10,619 bases of DNA from assembly GCA_945907335.1 (NCBI GenBank), contig CAMDSU010000049.1:1-10619 (forward strand). Direction: 5' to 3'. Both the position numbers and the translations under genes were made by a program. Source of the stretch: Bordetella parapertussis. GTDB taxonomy: Bacteria > Pseudomonadota > Gammaproteobacteria > Burkholderiales > Burkholderiaceae_C. Positions 1 through 8,962 of the stretch are shown in pieces. Under the pieces are notes generated by a model that searched no databases, was not told the DNA's origin, and saw nothing but the letters and a program-made list of their open reading frames with translations. Numbering within the stretch: the first letter of the stretch is position 1; each line of letters begins with the position of its first letter.

Positions 1-1634
<1,634 letters not shown>

Positions 1635-1638
<4 letters not shown>

Positions 1639-2399
1639 GCCGACTCCTCACCAAGGTAGGCTGCCTGTACCTGGGCATCGGAGCGGATGTCATTTGGCGT
1701 GCCAGTGGCAATCACCGTTCCATTGACCATCACGGTCAACACTTCTGCCAGCGCAAAGACAGCGTCCATATCGTGTTCTACCAGCAACATCGCATGGTCT
1801 TTTTTTAATTGATGCAACAACGCCACCATAGATTCTGCTTCTGCGGCGCCCATGCCAGCCAAAGGTTCATCCAGCAGCAAAACCTGTGGTTCAGTGGCCA
1901 GCACCATGGCGATTTCCAATTGCCGCTGCACGCCATGGCTGAGGTTGGCCGCCACCAGTTTTTGCACCGGTGCCAAAGCGGTCAATTGAAGGGCGCGCTC
2001 TGCACGTTCACGCACAGACGTGTTTGAAGCGGCATTGCCAAGCCAGGCCATGGGGTTGTAGGGCGCCAAAGCATGGCGCGATTGCGCAGCAAGCATCAGG
2101 TTATCCCACACCGTCAATGCAAAAAACACATTGGTTTTTTGGTAACTTCGACCCAGGCCATGCAATGACAATCGGTGGTGCGGCCAGCCTGTGACACGTT
2201 GGCCTTTGAGCCACAACTCGCCACTTGTTGCAGGCACATCACCACTGAGCAAATGGGTGAGGGTGGTTTTACCGGCACCGTTGGGGCCGATGACCGCATG
2301 CAACTGGTTTTTGTACAAGGACAACGATACGTCGTTGACCGCAAGCAAGCCACCATAGCGCTTGCTCAAGCCTTTGGCTTGTAACAGCGGTTCAGTCAT
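1635..2399 (-). CDS. livG: LivG-type ABC transporter ATPase (aromatic acid uptake)
   Basis: The second ATPase of the branched-chain-amino-acid-type (HAAT) importer, 254 residues and cytoplasmic. Walker A GPNGAGKTT is at 38-46, the Q-loop glutamine is Gln87 in GRSYQKTN, the signature LSHGVQRQLE at 153-162 is the LivG variant of LSGGQ, Walker B VLLLDEP is at 173-179, and the switch histidine is His209 in LLVEHDMD. An insertion between the Q-loop and the signature (about 105-130) is typical of LivG. The start overlaps the LivM stop by 8 bp. An AGG in the end of livM, about 8 nt upstream, can serve as ribosome binding site. All catalytic residues are intact. It should form a heterodimer with LivF beneath the LivH/LivM pore. 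The substrate is inferred from context only. Confidence 0.93.
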
Positions 2400-3378
2400 G
2401 GGTCGCCTGCTTTCTGCGCAACAAACCCATCAGTCCTTGAGGCGCCACTACGACCACCAACACAATCAAGGTGCCCATCCATAACTGCCAATGTTTGCCT
2501 AAATCAAAATTGCCGACCTTTGGTAAATCTTTGAACACATGTAAAAAAAGCTCAAAACCAAACGCCCCGATCATGGCGCCCGCCACGTTGCCCATGCCAC
2601 CCAAAATCACCATCATGATGGCGTGTGCGCTCATGTGAAAGCCCATGAGTTCTGGGTTGACATAACCGCTTTGCGACGCCCACAAAAACCCTGCCAGTCC
2701 AGCCAGTGCACCAGCCAGTGTGAATGCGGTGAGTTTGTAGCTGAAGCTTGCGTACCCGAGTGCGCGAATACGGTGTTCATTCAAACGAATGCCATTCAAA
2801 GTTCTGCCAAACGGACTCCACAGCAAGCGACGCAAAAATGCATAAGTCAACACCATGCAAGCCAGCGTGAAGTAGTAGAGCACCCATTTGTTTTCTAAAT
2901 CTAAACCCAGCCCAGCAGGACGCACGTTGATATACACGCCGTCAGAACCACCCAAAGCTTTGTTGTCAAAAAACAGGAAATACAGCATTTGTGAAAACGC
3001 CATGGTGACCATGATGAAGTAAATGCCTTGGGTGCGCACCACAAAAAAACCAATCAACAATGCAGCCGCCGCAGAGGCCAGCATGGCAAGTGGCAGCGCC
3101 ATCGGCCAATGGGCACCTGCGTCGGCAGGCGACAAATAGGCCACCACATAACCGGCCAATCCAAAATAGGCGGCATGACCCAGAGACACCAAGCCGGTGA
3201 TGCCTTGCAATAAATCCAGGCTCATGGCGAAGATGGCCAGAATCATCATGCGCGTGACCATCTGGGTATAAAAATCTTGTCCGGCAAAAGGAAATGCCAA
3301 CAAGGCCACAAATGCCATGGCCAAAAATAATTTCACACTTGCGGGCAAGGTTTCTAAATGGGCCTGTGGAGTACTCAT
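2392..3378 (-). CDS. livM: LivM-type ABC transporter permease
   Basis: Inner-membrane permease of the HAAT family, 328 residues, with many hydrophobic segments (about 17-33, 43-57, 66-82, 93-114, 118-137, 166-183, 214-235, 251-281 and 300-320). Family landmarks are GITGLVSLGHAAYFGLAGYV at 59-78, RTQGIYFIMVTMAFSQ at 115-130, and the cytoplasmic coupling loop near GIRLNEHRIRALGY at 196-209 that contacts the ATPase. The reading frame is open 60 codons further upstream, but that part only overlaps livH. The ATG at 3378 overlaps the livH stop as ATGA, which is the usual operon arrangement and the start chosen here. It pairs with LivH to form the translocation channel for the ligand delivered by the binding protein. 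Confidence 0.93.
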   Translation of the reverse strand: MSTPQAHLETLPASVKLFLAMAFVALLAFPFAGQDFYTQMVTRMMILAIFAMSLDLLQGITGLVSLGHAAYFGLAGYVVAYLSPADAGAHWPMALPLAMLASAAAALLIGFFVVRTQGIYFIMVTMAFSQMLYFLFFDNKALGGSDGVYINVRPAGLGLDLENKWVLYYFTLACMVLTYAFLRRLLWSPFGRTLNGIRLNEHRIRALGYASFSYKLTAFTLAGALAGLAGFLWASQSGYVNPELMGFHMSAHAIMMVILGGMGNVAGAMIGAFGFELFLHVFKDLPKVGNFDLGKHWQLWMGTLIVLVVVVAPQGLMGLLRRKQATHD

Positions 3379-4238
3379 TGTTTGAACAAGCCTTCGGGTT
3401 TGTAAAGCAAGACCATAGCCATCAACACATACACCAGCATGCTGGCAAATTGCGGTAACAGCACTTTGCCAAAGGTGTCGACCAGACCCACCAGCAATGC
3501 GGCGGTCAATGCGCCACGAACCGATCCGATGCCGCCGATCACCACGACCACAAAACACATGATCAGCACCTGCGACCCCATGTTCGGGTAGACACTGGAA
3601 AGCGGTGCAATCAACATGCCTGCCACCGACGCCAACGCAACCCCTAAAGCGAACACCAGAGCGTGCAGGCGAACAATATTCACGCCCATGGCTTGGGCCA
3701 TGTCACTGTTGAATGCACCTGCACGAATTTTCATGCCGACTTTGGTGCGACTGATCAGCAACCACAAACCCAAGGCCAACAACAAACACACCGCAAGCAT
3801 GAACAACCGGTACGCAGGGTAGGACAATGTATCTGTGAGGCTGATCGACCAGTTCAGTGAATGTGGAATGGCAACATTGTGGACATCATCGCCCCAGGCC
3901 ATGGATCTGATTTCTTCAAAGATATAAATCAAACCAAAAGTCAATAACACTTGGTCCAAATGGTCGCGTTTATAAAAATGTTTGAAAAGAATTTTCTCCA
4001 GCCCCCAACCTACCAGAAGACTGATGATGGCCCCGGCCAACACGGCCAGAAACAAGTTATCCCACGCACCGGTGAGTGCATACGCCAGATATGCGCCGAG
4101 CATGTAAAAGCTGCCGTGTGCAAGATTGACCACGCCCATGATGCCAAATATCAATGTCAGCCCGGCCGCCAGTAAAAAAAGCAGCAGGCCGTACTGAACA
4201 CTGTTGAGCAGTTGAATGGAGAAGTTGGCGAGATCCAT
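3375..4238 (-). CDS. livH: LivH-type ABC transporter permease
   Basis: Inner-membrane permease partner of LivM, 287 residues. The diagnostic N-terminal segment GLTLIFGIMGVVNLAHGSFY is at 26-45, followed by further membrane spans. The coupling loop IRAGAFNSDMAQAMGVNI is at 171-188 and the conserved VIGGIGSVRGALTAALLVG at 233-251. The chosen ATG shares its A with the TGA stop of the binding-protein gene (TGATG), a translational-coupling junction, and TAGG lies just upstream. An in-frame ATG five codons earlier (4253) has no better ribosome binding site. The protein is complete, with no disruption. Permease identity is secure, while the ligand is inferred from the operon. Confidence 0.93.
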   Translation of the reverse strand: MDLANFSIQLLNSVQYGLLLFLLAAGLTLIFGIMGVVNLAHGSFYMLGAYLAYALTGAWDNLFLAVLAGAIISLLVGWGLEKILFKHFYKRDHLDQVLLTFGLIYIFEEIRSMAWGDDVHNVAIPHSLNWSISLTDTLSYPAYRLFMLAVCLLLALGLWLLISRTKVGMKIRAGAFNSDMAQAMGVNIVRLHALVFALGVALASVAGMLIAPLSSVYPNMGSQVLIMCFVVVVIGGIGSVRGALTAALLVGLVDTFGKVLLPQFASMLVYVLMAMVLLYKPEGLFKQ

Positions 4239-5422
4239 CAGCCTAGCTTGCAACCAGCGCCAGAATCTGACAAAGCCTTTGCGGCAATGCCTTGCACCAC
4301 GTTTTCTTTGCCTTTGACCACTCGCACATACATGTCTTGCACAGGGTTGTGCGCTTTACTCATGGTCCATTTGCCGCGAGGGCTGTCAATCACTGCGTTT
4401 TCCATGGCAGCGTACAACGCTTTTTTATTGGAAAAATCGCCGTTGACCGCAGCTGCCCCTTGTATCAATAGCTGTCCCGCGTCATAGCCTTGAACGGCAT
4501 AGACATCGGGCTGCATTTTGTAGGTCTTGGCATAGGCCAATCGGAATGCGTCATTGCGTTTGGTGGCCAACGAGGTGCTGTAGTGCAAGGTGGTGACGAT
4601 ACCTTGTGCCGAAGGCGCAAGTTCATCATCTAACAAGCCTTCGGTTAAAAAGCCGGAGCCATACAGCGGTATTTTTCCTGCCAGACCGGCGGCGGCGTAA
4701 TCGCGTATGAATTTTGAAGCGCCACCGCCAGAGAAGAAGCACGCCACCGCATCTGGTTTGATGGAGGCAATTTCAGTCAGCAGGGCTTGGAATTCCACGT
4801 TGGGAAAAGGCAGACCCAGTTCTTTGACGATCGTGCCACCAGCAGCCAGGTATCCCTCTTTGAAGCCTTCACCGGCCTCGTCACCGGCAGCGTATTTCCA
4901 AGTGATCCAAACAGCTTTTTTATGGCCCTTTTGCATCATGACCTTGCCCAAGGCCAACGTGGGTTGGCTGTTGGTGAATGAAGTGCGAAATACATTTGGC
5001 GCACACAGCGCACGCGTAGCGGCATGCATACCTGCATTGGGAATGATGCTCAGCACCCCTGTTTCACGGGCCACTTTATGGATGCCCATTTGAACCCCTG
5101 AGTGCACGGTTCCAACCAACACGTCTACCTTGTCGCGTTGCACCAATTTGTTGGCATTTTCCACACCCTTGGAGGGCTCTGACTCGTCATCTACTTTGAA
5201 ATATTCAATCTCTCTGCCGCCGAGTTTGTTGCCTTTTTCTTGCAAGGCCATACGAAAACCGTTGTCACAGGCGATACCTAGTTGAGCGAATGTGCCGGTG
5301 AAAGGCAGCATCAGACCAATGCGGATTTTTGCGCTTTGGGCGCGAGCAGGAAGTATCAGCCCGCTTGAGGCCGCGCCAAGCAGGGCGGCGGATTGGGTCA
5401 GTACTTGTCGACGCGAAGTCAT
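4238..5422 (-). CDS. Tat-exported periplasmic substrate-binding protein, LivK-like (aromatic acid type)
   Basis: Type I periplasmic binding protein (Peripla_BP_6-like), 394 residues, which captures the ligand for LivHMGF. The N-terminus MTSRRQVLTQ carries a twin-arginine motif (S-R-R-Q-V-L), followed by a hydrophobic stretch and PARA at 25-28, where signal peptidase would cut. This suggests folded export by Tat. The mature protein begins with KIRIGLMLPFTGTFAQLGI (32-50), the typical first strand and ligand loop, and continues through DVLVGTVHSG (100-109) and the hinge region DAVACFFSGGGA (224-235). The frame is open 31 codons further upstream, but the ATG at 5422 has GGAG 6 nt upstream and gives a proper signal peptide, so it is preferred. 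The gene lies 37 bp after the ligase gene and overlaps livH. It resembles binding proteins next to benzoate and hydroxybenzoate genes. The precise ligand is inferred. Confidence 0.9.
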   Translation of the reverse strand: MTSRRQVLTQSAALLGAASSGLILPARAQSAKIRIGLMLPFTGTFAQLGIACDNGFRMALQEKGNKLGGREIEYFKVDDESEPSKGVENANKLVQRDKVDVLVGTVHSGVQMGIHKVARETGVLSIIPNAGMHAATRALCAPNVFRTSFTNSQPTLALGKVMMQKGHKKAVWITWKYAAGDEAGEGFKEGYLAAGGTIVKELGLPFPNVEFQALLTEIASIKPDAVACFFSGGGASKFIRDYAAAGLAGKIPLYGSGFLTEGLLDDELAPSAQGIVTTLHYSTSLATKRNDAFRLAYAKTYKMQPDVYAVQGYDAGQLLIQGAAAVNGDFSNKKALYAAMENAVIDSPRGKWTMSKAHNPVQDMYVRVVKGKENVVQGIAAKALSDSGAGCKLG

Positions 5423-5428
5423 GGCGTT

Positions 5429-5432
5429 CTCC
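5429..5432 (-). promoter_or_regulatory. Ribosome binding site that fixes the binding-protein start
   Basis: On the minus strand GGAG lies 6 nt before the ATG at 5422. It supports the internal methionine (MTSRRQ) over the upstream in-frame ATG at 5515, which lies inside the ligase gene. Confidence 0.75.
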
Positions 5433-5459
5433 AAAGAAGGCAGTAAACAGTAAAAAGTG

Positions 5460-7031
5460 TCATACACGCAGTTTAAACCGCTGAATCTTGCCTGTAGCCG
5501 TTTTGGGCAATTCATTCAAAAAACTGATCCAGCGAGGATATTTGTAGGGTGCTAACTGGCCTTTGACATGGGTTTGCAATTCAGATTCGGTGGCGGTATG
5601 GTTTTGTTTGAGCACCACATAGGCTTTGGGCTTGACCAAGCCTTCTTCGTCTGCGTGACCGACCACAGCTGCTTCCAATACAGCAACATGCGTCATCAAA
5701 GAGGCCTCCACTTCAAAGGGCGACACATAAATACCACCTACTTTGAGCATGTCGTCGCTGCGACCGCCGTAGGTGTAATAGCCATCTGCATCACGGCTGT
5801 ATTTGTCGCCACTGCGTGTCCATTCACCAGCAAATGTGTGCTTGGTTTTTTCGCGGTTGTGCCAATACATCAGGGCGGCACTCGGCCCGCTGATTTGCAA
5901 TTCCCCCAACTCTCCATCGGCACATTCAGCGCCCTCGTCATTCACGAGTCTGAGACGGTAACCTGGCACGGGATGACCCGTTGAGCCGTAGCGTACGCGC
6001 CCAGGTTGGTTGGAGAGAAAAATGTGCAGCAGTTCGGTAGAGCCTATGCCGTCCAAGATCTCAACACCGTATTCGGCTTGCCACTTGTGTCCGATTTCTG
6101 CAGGCAAGGCTTCTCCGGCACTGGTGCAAACGCGCAAATTCATCTGAGAAGCTGTGGGACGCGGCGCATAGGCCAACAATCCGGCAAACAAGGTGGGGAC
6201 GCCATAAAAAACCGTGGGCCGATGCGCTTGCAGCACATGAAAAACATCGCCAGGTGTGGGGCGCGAACCCAACAACACCGTGGTGGCACCCACCGTCAAA
6301 GGAAAACTCAGGGCATTGCCCAGGCCATACGCAAAAAATAATTTGGCGGCAGAAAACACCACATCATCTTCGCGCACACCCAATACGCCACGGCCATACA
6401 ACTCGGCGGTATGGATCAAATGGCTGTGCAAATGCACCGTGCCTTTCGGCGAGCCTGTCGAGCCACTTGAATACAACCAGAAGCAAACATCGTCCGCTAA
6501 GGTTGGCGCAGCACTGGGCAGTGGTTCGTGTTGCAGTATCAAGTCATCTATGTTTGTGCCACCAAGATCCGTGTTGGTTTTATCGCTGATGATTTTTAAC
6601 GGGTGCTTCAATTGGGAAATGACGGGTTCAAATACCGGCCACAACGGCGCTGATACCAGCAGTGCTTGAGCACGGGAATCTTGCAGCATGTACAAATAAT
6701 CCTGCGAGGTCAGCAAGGTATTGACTGCCACAGGCACCACGCCTGCCAAGATGCAGCCTAAAAATGCCACCGGCCAGTGCAATCCGTCATGCATGCAAAG
6801 CAACACACGGTCTTCTGGTTGCAAACCCATGTGCAAAATGCCTTGGGCAAAGCGATACGCTTGATCATTGAGCTGTGAATAAGTCAGTTGTTTGCCGCTT
6901 TGCGCTTCAATGTAAGCTGGCTTCTCAGACCTGTTGCGGTGTCTCATCAACAAGTCGGCTGCAGCGTTGTACTGCCATGGAATATCTATGTGAGGGGGCG
7001 ACACCTGATGGTTGGCTTGGCTGAGCTGCAT
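5460..7031 (-). CDS. Benzoate-CoA ligase family enzyme (benzoate or 4-hydroxybenzoate)
   Basis: Cytoplasmic adenylate-forming enzyme that activates an aromatic acid with ATP and CoA, giving an aryl-CoA, AMP and pyrophosphate. It has 523 residues, normal for the benzoate-CoA ligase family. The P-loop-like A3 motif YSSGSTGSPKGTV is at 187-199, SAGEALP at 304-310, A5 DGIGSTELLH at 327-336, SGDK at 407-410, the hinge GGRSDDMLKVGG at 422-433, and PKTATGKIQR at 509-518 with the catalytic Lys515. The stretch SAAKLFFAYGLGNALSFPL (227-245) is characteristic of the benzoate and hydroxybenzoate members. AGGTG sits just before the ATG. It is the first gene of the operon, before the binding protein. PobA in the same operon hints at 4-hydroxybenzoate as substrate, but benzoate (BclA/BadA-like) is equally possible from sequence alone, so no symbol is given. 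Confidence 0.92.
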   Translation of the reverse strand: MQLSQANHQVSPPHIDIPWQYNAAADLLMRHRNRSEKPAYIEAQSGKQLTYSQLNDQAYRFAQGILHMGLQPEDRVLLCMHDGLHWPVAFLGCILAGVVPVAVNTLLTSQDYLYMLQDSRAQALLVSAPLWPVFEPVISQLKHPLKIISDKTNTDLGGTNIDDLILQHEPLPSAAPTLADDVCFWLYSSGSTGSPKGTVHLHSHLIHTAELYGRGVLGVREDDVVFSAAKLFFAYGLGNALSFPLTVGATTVLLGSRPTPGDVFHVLQAHRPTVFYGVPTLFAGLLAYAPRPTASQMNLRVCTSAGEALPAEIGHKWQAEYGVEILDGIGSTELLHIFLSNQPGRVRYGSTGHPVPGYRLRLVNDEGAECADGELGELQISGPSAALMYWHNREKTKHTFAGEWTRSGDKYSRDADGYYTYGGRSDDMLKVGGIYVSPFEVEASLMTHVAVLEAAVVGHADEEGLVKPKAYVVLKQNHTATESELQTHVKGQLAPYKYPRWISFLNELPKTATGKIQRFKLRV

Positions 7032-7107
7032 GACACCTGCATGGATATAGTTTGTTGCTGATTATTGCCCAAGGGATCTGCAAGAAAATGCATGCTGCAA
7101 AAGTGCA
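7027..7107. promoter_or_regulatory. TGCA-motif cluster, candidate BoxR/BzdR-like operator
   Basis: TGCA occurs six times in 81 bp: at 7027, 7038, 7079, 7089, 7096 and 7104. The pair at 7079-7092 is spaced exactly TGCA-N6-TGCA. The last four lie in an imperfect direct repeat (7078-7094 and 7095-7110), and AATGCA (7087-7092) forms an inverted repeat with TGCATT (7104-7109). BzdR, the benzoyl-CoA-responsive repressor of Azoarcus, is known to bind TGCA repeats with 6-bp spacing, and BoxR is its aerobic relative. The site lies between the ligase start and tRNA-Pro, where an operon operator would be expected. Regulator identity is inference, as no regulator gene is in the window. Confidence 0.35.
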
Positions 7108-7121
7108 TTCGGCTGTGCGGT

Positions 7122-7127
7122 TAGAAT
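7122..7127 (+). promoter_or_regulatory. Possible -10 element for tRNA-Pro
   Basis: TAGAAT matches five of six consensus bases and ends 8 nt before the first base of tRNA-Pro, so transcription would begin 1-3 nt ahead of the mature 5' end. No convincing -35 hexamer is present at 16-18 bp, so the call is weak. Confidence 0.3.
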
Positions 7128-7135
7128 CTACTCAT

Positions 7136-7212
<77 letters not shown>

Positions 7213-7217
7213 TTCAG

Positions 7218-7243
7218 AAAAAAGGCCCGACGGGCCTTTTTTT
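7218..7243. terminator. Bidirectional intrinsic terminator between the two tRNAs
   Basis: Six A, then stem GGCCC (7224-7228), loop GAC, stem GGGCC (7232-7236), then seven T. The symmetry makes it a Rho-independent terminator on both strands. On plus it ends the tRNA-Pro transcript. On minus it would stop transcripts of the 7332-8823 gene pair after they run antisense through tRNA-Arg. It also insulates the ligase operon promoter region from that transcription. Confidence 0.85.
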
Positions 7244-7250
7244 ATGGCAA

Positions 7251-7327
7251 CTGCCCGTAGCTCAGTTGGATAGAGCAACAGCCTTCTAAGCTGTGGGTCG
7301 GGGGTTCGATCCCCTCCGGGCAGGCCA
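7251..7327 (+). tRNA. tRNA-Arg (anticodon UCU)
   Basis: 77-nt cloverleaf. The acceptor stem CTGCCCG pairs with CGGGCAG (7317-7323), the discriminator is G, and CCA is encoded (7325-7327). The anticodon stem ACAGC/GCTGT encloses CTTCTAA, giving anticodon TCT for AGA/AGG codons. The D arm (AGCTCAGTTGGATAGAGC) and T arm (GGTTCGATCC) are standard, and the sequence resembles E. coli tRNA-Arg(UCU). Its 5' end is only 7 nt after the T-tract of the preceding terminator, leaving no room for an obvious promoter of its own. Confidence 0.97.
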
Positions 7328-7331
7328 CCCG

Positions 7332-8024
7332 TCAGTGTCCGCCACCAGCTGCTGGTTTTTCTTTGGCGGCTTTGTCAAAAAAGTGGTACCAACATTCTTC
7401 TTTTGCCAAAATATTGCTTTTGTTGTCTAAGCAGTAATATCGCCGGATTTTTTTCTCGCGGTCAGTGATGAAGTAACTGCGATAAAGCGTTTTGTTCAGC
7501 ACATACATGATCGCGGTTCTTGATTGCGGGCAGGAATCTCCCAAGATACAAGAGCGCATCACATTGGAGTTCACAAACAACTCGACCGACACAATAGGAA
7601 GTTTTTTTCCATGGTTGGTGGCCACCAGTCTGACGGCACAGGTTGAACCCGTGACTTTGTCCAGACCATCTTTTTCAGCCAGCATATTGGCTTCTTGCGC
7701 CAGCAGTTCGCGGTACCACTCGCCGATGACACCACGGCAAATGAAATATTCCTCTTCATCGGTTTTGTGAAACGGCTCGATGTAGGGGCGGCGTTTGGAA
7801 TCGAAATAAAACAAAGGCTCTTGGCCTTCAAATGTTCTGCGGGGACGATCTTCTTTGGCCGCGGGTGCTTTGCCATCTTCCTTTTTTTCTTCTTTTTTAG
7901 GTGCGCCACCACCTGCTTCAGCTGCAGGTTTTGCAGGAGCAGGGTCATTGGCGAAAGCTGCGCCAACAGTGGTGAGTGTCAGCACCAAGCACAAACGGTA
8001 GACAAAATGAGAAAAGGTTTTCAT
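7332..8024 (-). CDS. Exported six-cysteine protein, unknown function (soluble paralogue)
   Basis: I do not recognise the family. From the chosen ATG the protein has 230 residues: a Sec signal peptide with cleavage likely after AFA at 23-25, then a low-complexity Ala/Lys/Glu/Pro linker (27-63), then a compact domain (about 68-215) with exactly six cysteines at 96, 129, 159, 165, 198 and 211. This even number suggests three disulfides in the periplasm. Marker segments are YFICRGVIGEWYRELL (93-108), CILGDSCPQSRT (159-170) and YRSYF (181-185). It is clearly paralogous to the lipoprotein encoded just upstream and probably shares its transcript. Upstream in-frame ATGs at 8060 and 8081 would lengthen the signal n-region. 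None has a good ribosome binding site, so the start is uncertain. The stop lies 4 bp from tRNA-Arg, which converges on it. Confidence 0.8.
   Translation of the reverse strand: MKTFSHFVYRLCLVLTLTTVGAAFANDPAPAKPAAEAGGGAPKKEEKKEDGKAPAAKEDRPRRTFEGQEPLFYFDSKRRPYIEPFHKTDEEEYFICRGVIGEWYRELLAQEANMLAEKDGLDKVTGSTCAVRLVATNHGKKLPIVSVELFVNSNVMRSCILGDSCPQSRTAIMYVLNKTLYRSYFITDREKKIRRYYCLDNKSNILAKEECWYHFFDKAAKEKPAAGGGH
7344..7364 (+). terminator. Possible tRNA-Arg terminator inside the 3' end of the convergent gene
   Basis: ACCAG-CTG-CTGGT forms a 5-bp stem with a 3-nt loop, followed by TTTT-C-TTT. It begins 17 nt after the tRNA-Arg CCA and lies within codons of the convergent gene's C-terminus (Pro-Ala-Ala-Gly stretch). 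The stem is short, so the call is moderate to weak. Confidence 0.4.
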
Positions 8025-8103
8025 GGCCAAGCGGTGAATTCGTCTAAGTGAAATCGGCATCAGTTCGCCGGTCTTGAGCATTGCAGGGGGCGTGTTTCAC
8101 CCA

Positions 8104-8823
8104 TCAGTCAATGGTGTAGCAGGTTTGGTCTTTGTGCCATTTGCCAGTGTCTGTCACGCAATGGTGTTGCACCAGTTTGCGGCCTACCTCCGACAGAAAA
8201 TAAGACCGGTGAATGGCATTCCGGTTAGGCACGAAATTGACAGTACGAAAGACAGGGCAGTCTTCATTGCGAATGCAGCGGTCAAACTGTCTGACGTTTT
8301 CGAACAATTGGATGCTGATTCGGCCCGGTGTCAGGCTTTTTTCGGTGGCAAATGTGACGATGCATGTTTTAGGATCCACAAACTGCAATTCTGCAAGTTC
8401 GTTGAAGTAGTTCATCTCGGCCACCACCAACTCTAAGAACCAGGGGGCCACCACACCTTTGCATTCGTAATAGTCGAGTTTGTCCGAGTGATACACCAAC
8501 TCGCCAAATGGCTTGAGGGTTTTGTCCAACATGAGCATGGGTTCTTTGCCTGAGTTGGGCGGGCGCGCCTTGGATGCACGCGGTGCCTCTTGTTGTCCTT
8601 CTTGGCTGGTGATGCCTTCGTTGAGTACCGATTCGACCCGACGGTTCAGCAAGTCTTCGTCTTGTGTTTTCTCAGCCTGTATTTTTTCAGGCACAGGCAT
8701 GAACTTACTCTCCTTGTCCGAGGACTTTTCGGAACAAGCAGATAAAAAAATCAAAGCAGTCAGCACAGCAAATAGCGCCGCAACAGATCGAAAATAGGCT
8801 GACTGCAAATGTAGCTTTGTCAT
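8104..8823 (-). CDS. Six-cysteine lipoprotein, unknown function (paralogue of downstream gene)
   Basis: I do not recognise the family. From the chosen ATG the protein has 239 residues: a charged n-region, a hydrophobic stretch, and a lipobox L-S-A-C with Cys30 as lipidation site and Ser31 at +2, which predicts the outer membrane. A charged, probably disordered linker (31-95) follows, then a domain with six cysteines at 121, 154, 183, 189, 222 and 235. Their spacing (33, 29, 6, 33, 13) nearly equals that of the neighbour (33, 30, 6, 33, 13). Shared segments include Y-x-C-x-G-V-x-x-x-W-x-x-E-L, L-F-x-N, C-I-x-x-x-x-C-P-x-x-R-T and R-S-Y-F. The frame is open to an ATG at 8886 with GAGA upstream, but that start would add 21 residues before a normal signal peptide. 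The next gene starts 79 bp downstream by the start chosen here, 22 bp by its longest frame. Confidence 0.8.
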   Translation of the reverse strand: MTKLHLQSAYFRSVAALFAVLTALIFLSACSEKSSDKESKFMPVPEKIQAEKTQDEDLLNRRVESVLNEGITSQEGQQEAPRASKARPPNSGKEPMLMLDKTLKPFGELVYHSDKLDYYECKGVVAPWFLELVVAEMNYFNELAELQFVDPKTCIVTFATEKSLTPGRISIQLFENVRQFDRCIRNEDCPVFRTVNFVPNRNAIHRSYFLSEVGRKLVQHHCVTDTGKWHKDQTCYTID

Positions 8824-8869
8824 ACGCGTGATTATCAACTCAAGACTTTGTAAAATTTTCGCAAGGTGT

Positions 8870-8883
8870 TTCGAGCACTCGAA
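8870..8883. repeat. Inverted repeat upstream of the lipoprotein gene
   Basis: TTCGAG-CA-CTCGAA is a perfect 6-bp inverted repeat with a 2-bp centre, 46 bp before the chosen lipoprotein ATG. It may be an operator for the gene pair. If translation instead began at 8886 it would be coding sequence. The remaining intergenic sequence to 8962 shows only a weak minus-strand promoter candidate (TTTACC, 16 bp, TATATC at 8954-8927). Confidence 0.3.
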
Positions 8884-8962
8884 CATAAATTCTCAATTTG
8901 TAATTCTTTGTAGGCATATGCTTTTGGATATACGAATTCTTTAGGACTGGTAAATGGTTTTT

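Noticed and set aside
3379..3558. 60-codon upstream extension of livM
   Set aside because: Lies entirely inside livH; the ATGA overlap at 3375-3378 gives a standard start and a normal LivM length.
7032..7135. TTGGGC-17-TATATC as promoter of the CoA-ligase operon
   Set aside because: Weak hexamers, and the start site would fall about 5 nt before the ATG, cutting off the ribosome binding site.
7571..7966. 131-codon minus-strand frame inside the soluble six-cysteine gene
   Set aside because: A different frame of the same strand; it lacks the signal peptide and the six-cysteine pattern shared with the paralogue.
7332..8823. Assignment of the two six-cysteine proteins to the CNP1-like family of betaproteobacterial exported proteins
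   Set aside because: Considered because of size, export and taxon, but the cysteine pattern and marker segments do not match what I recall of CNP1, so function and family are left open.
8914..8921. GCATATGC palindrome in the gap after the repeat-protein gene
   Set aside because: Eight bases with no loop and no T-tract; not a terminator, and common by chance in AT-rich spacers.
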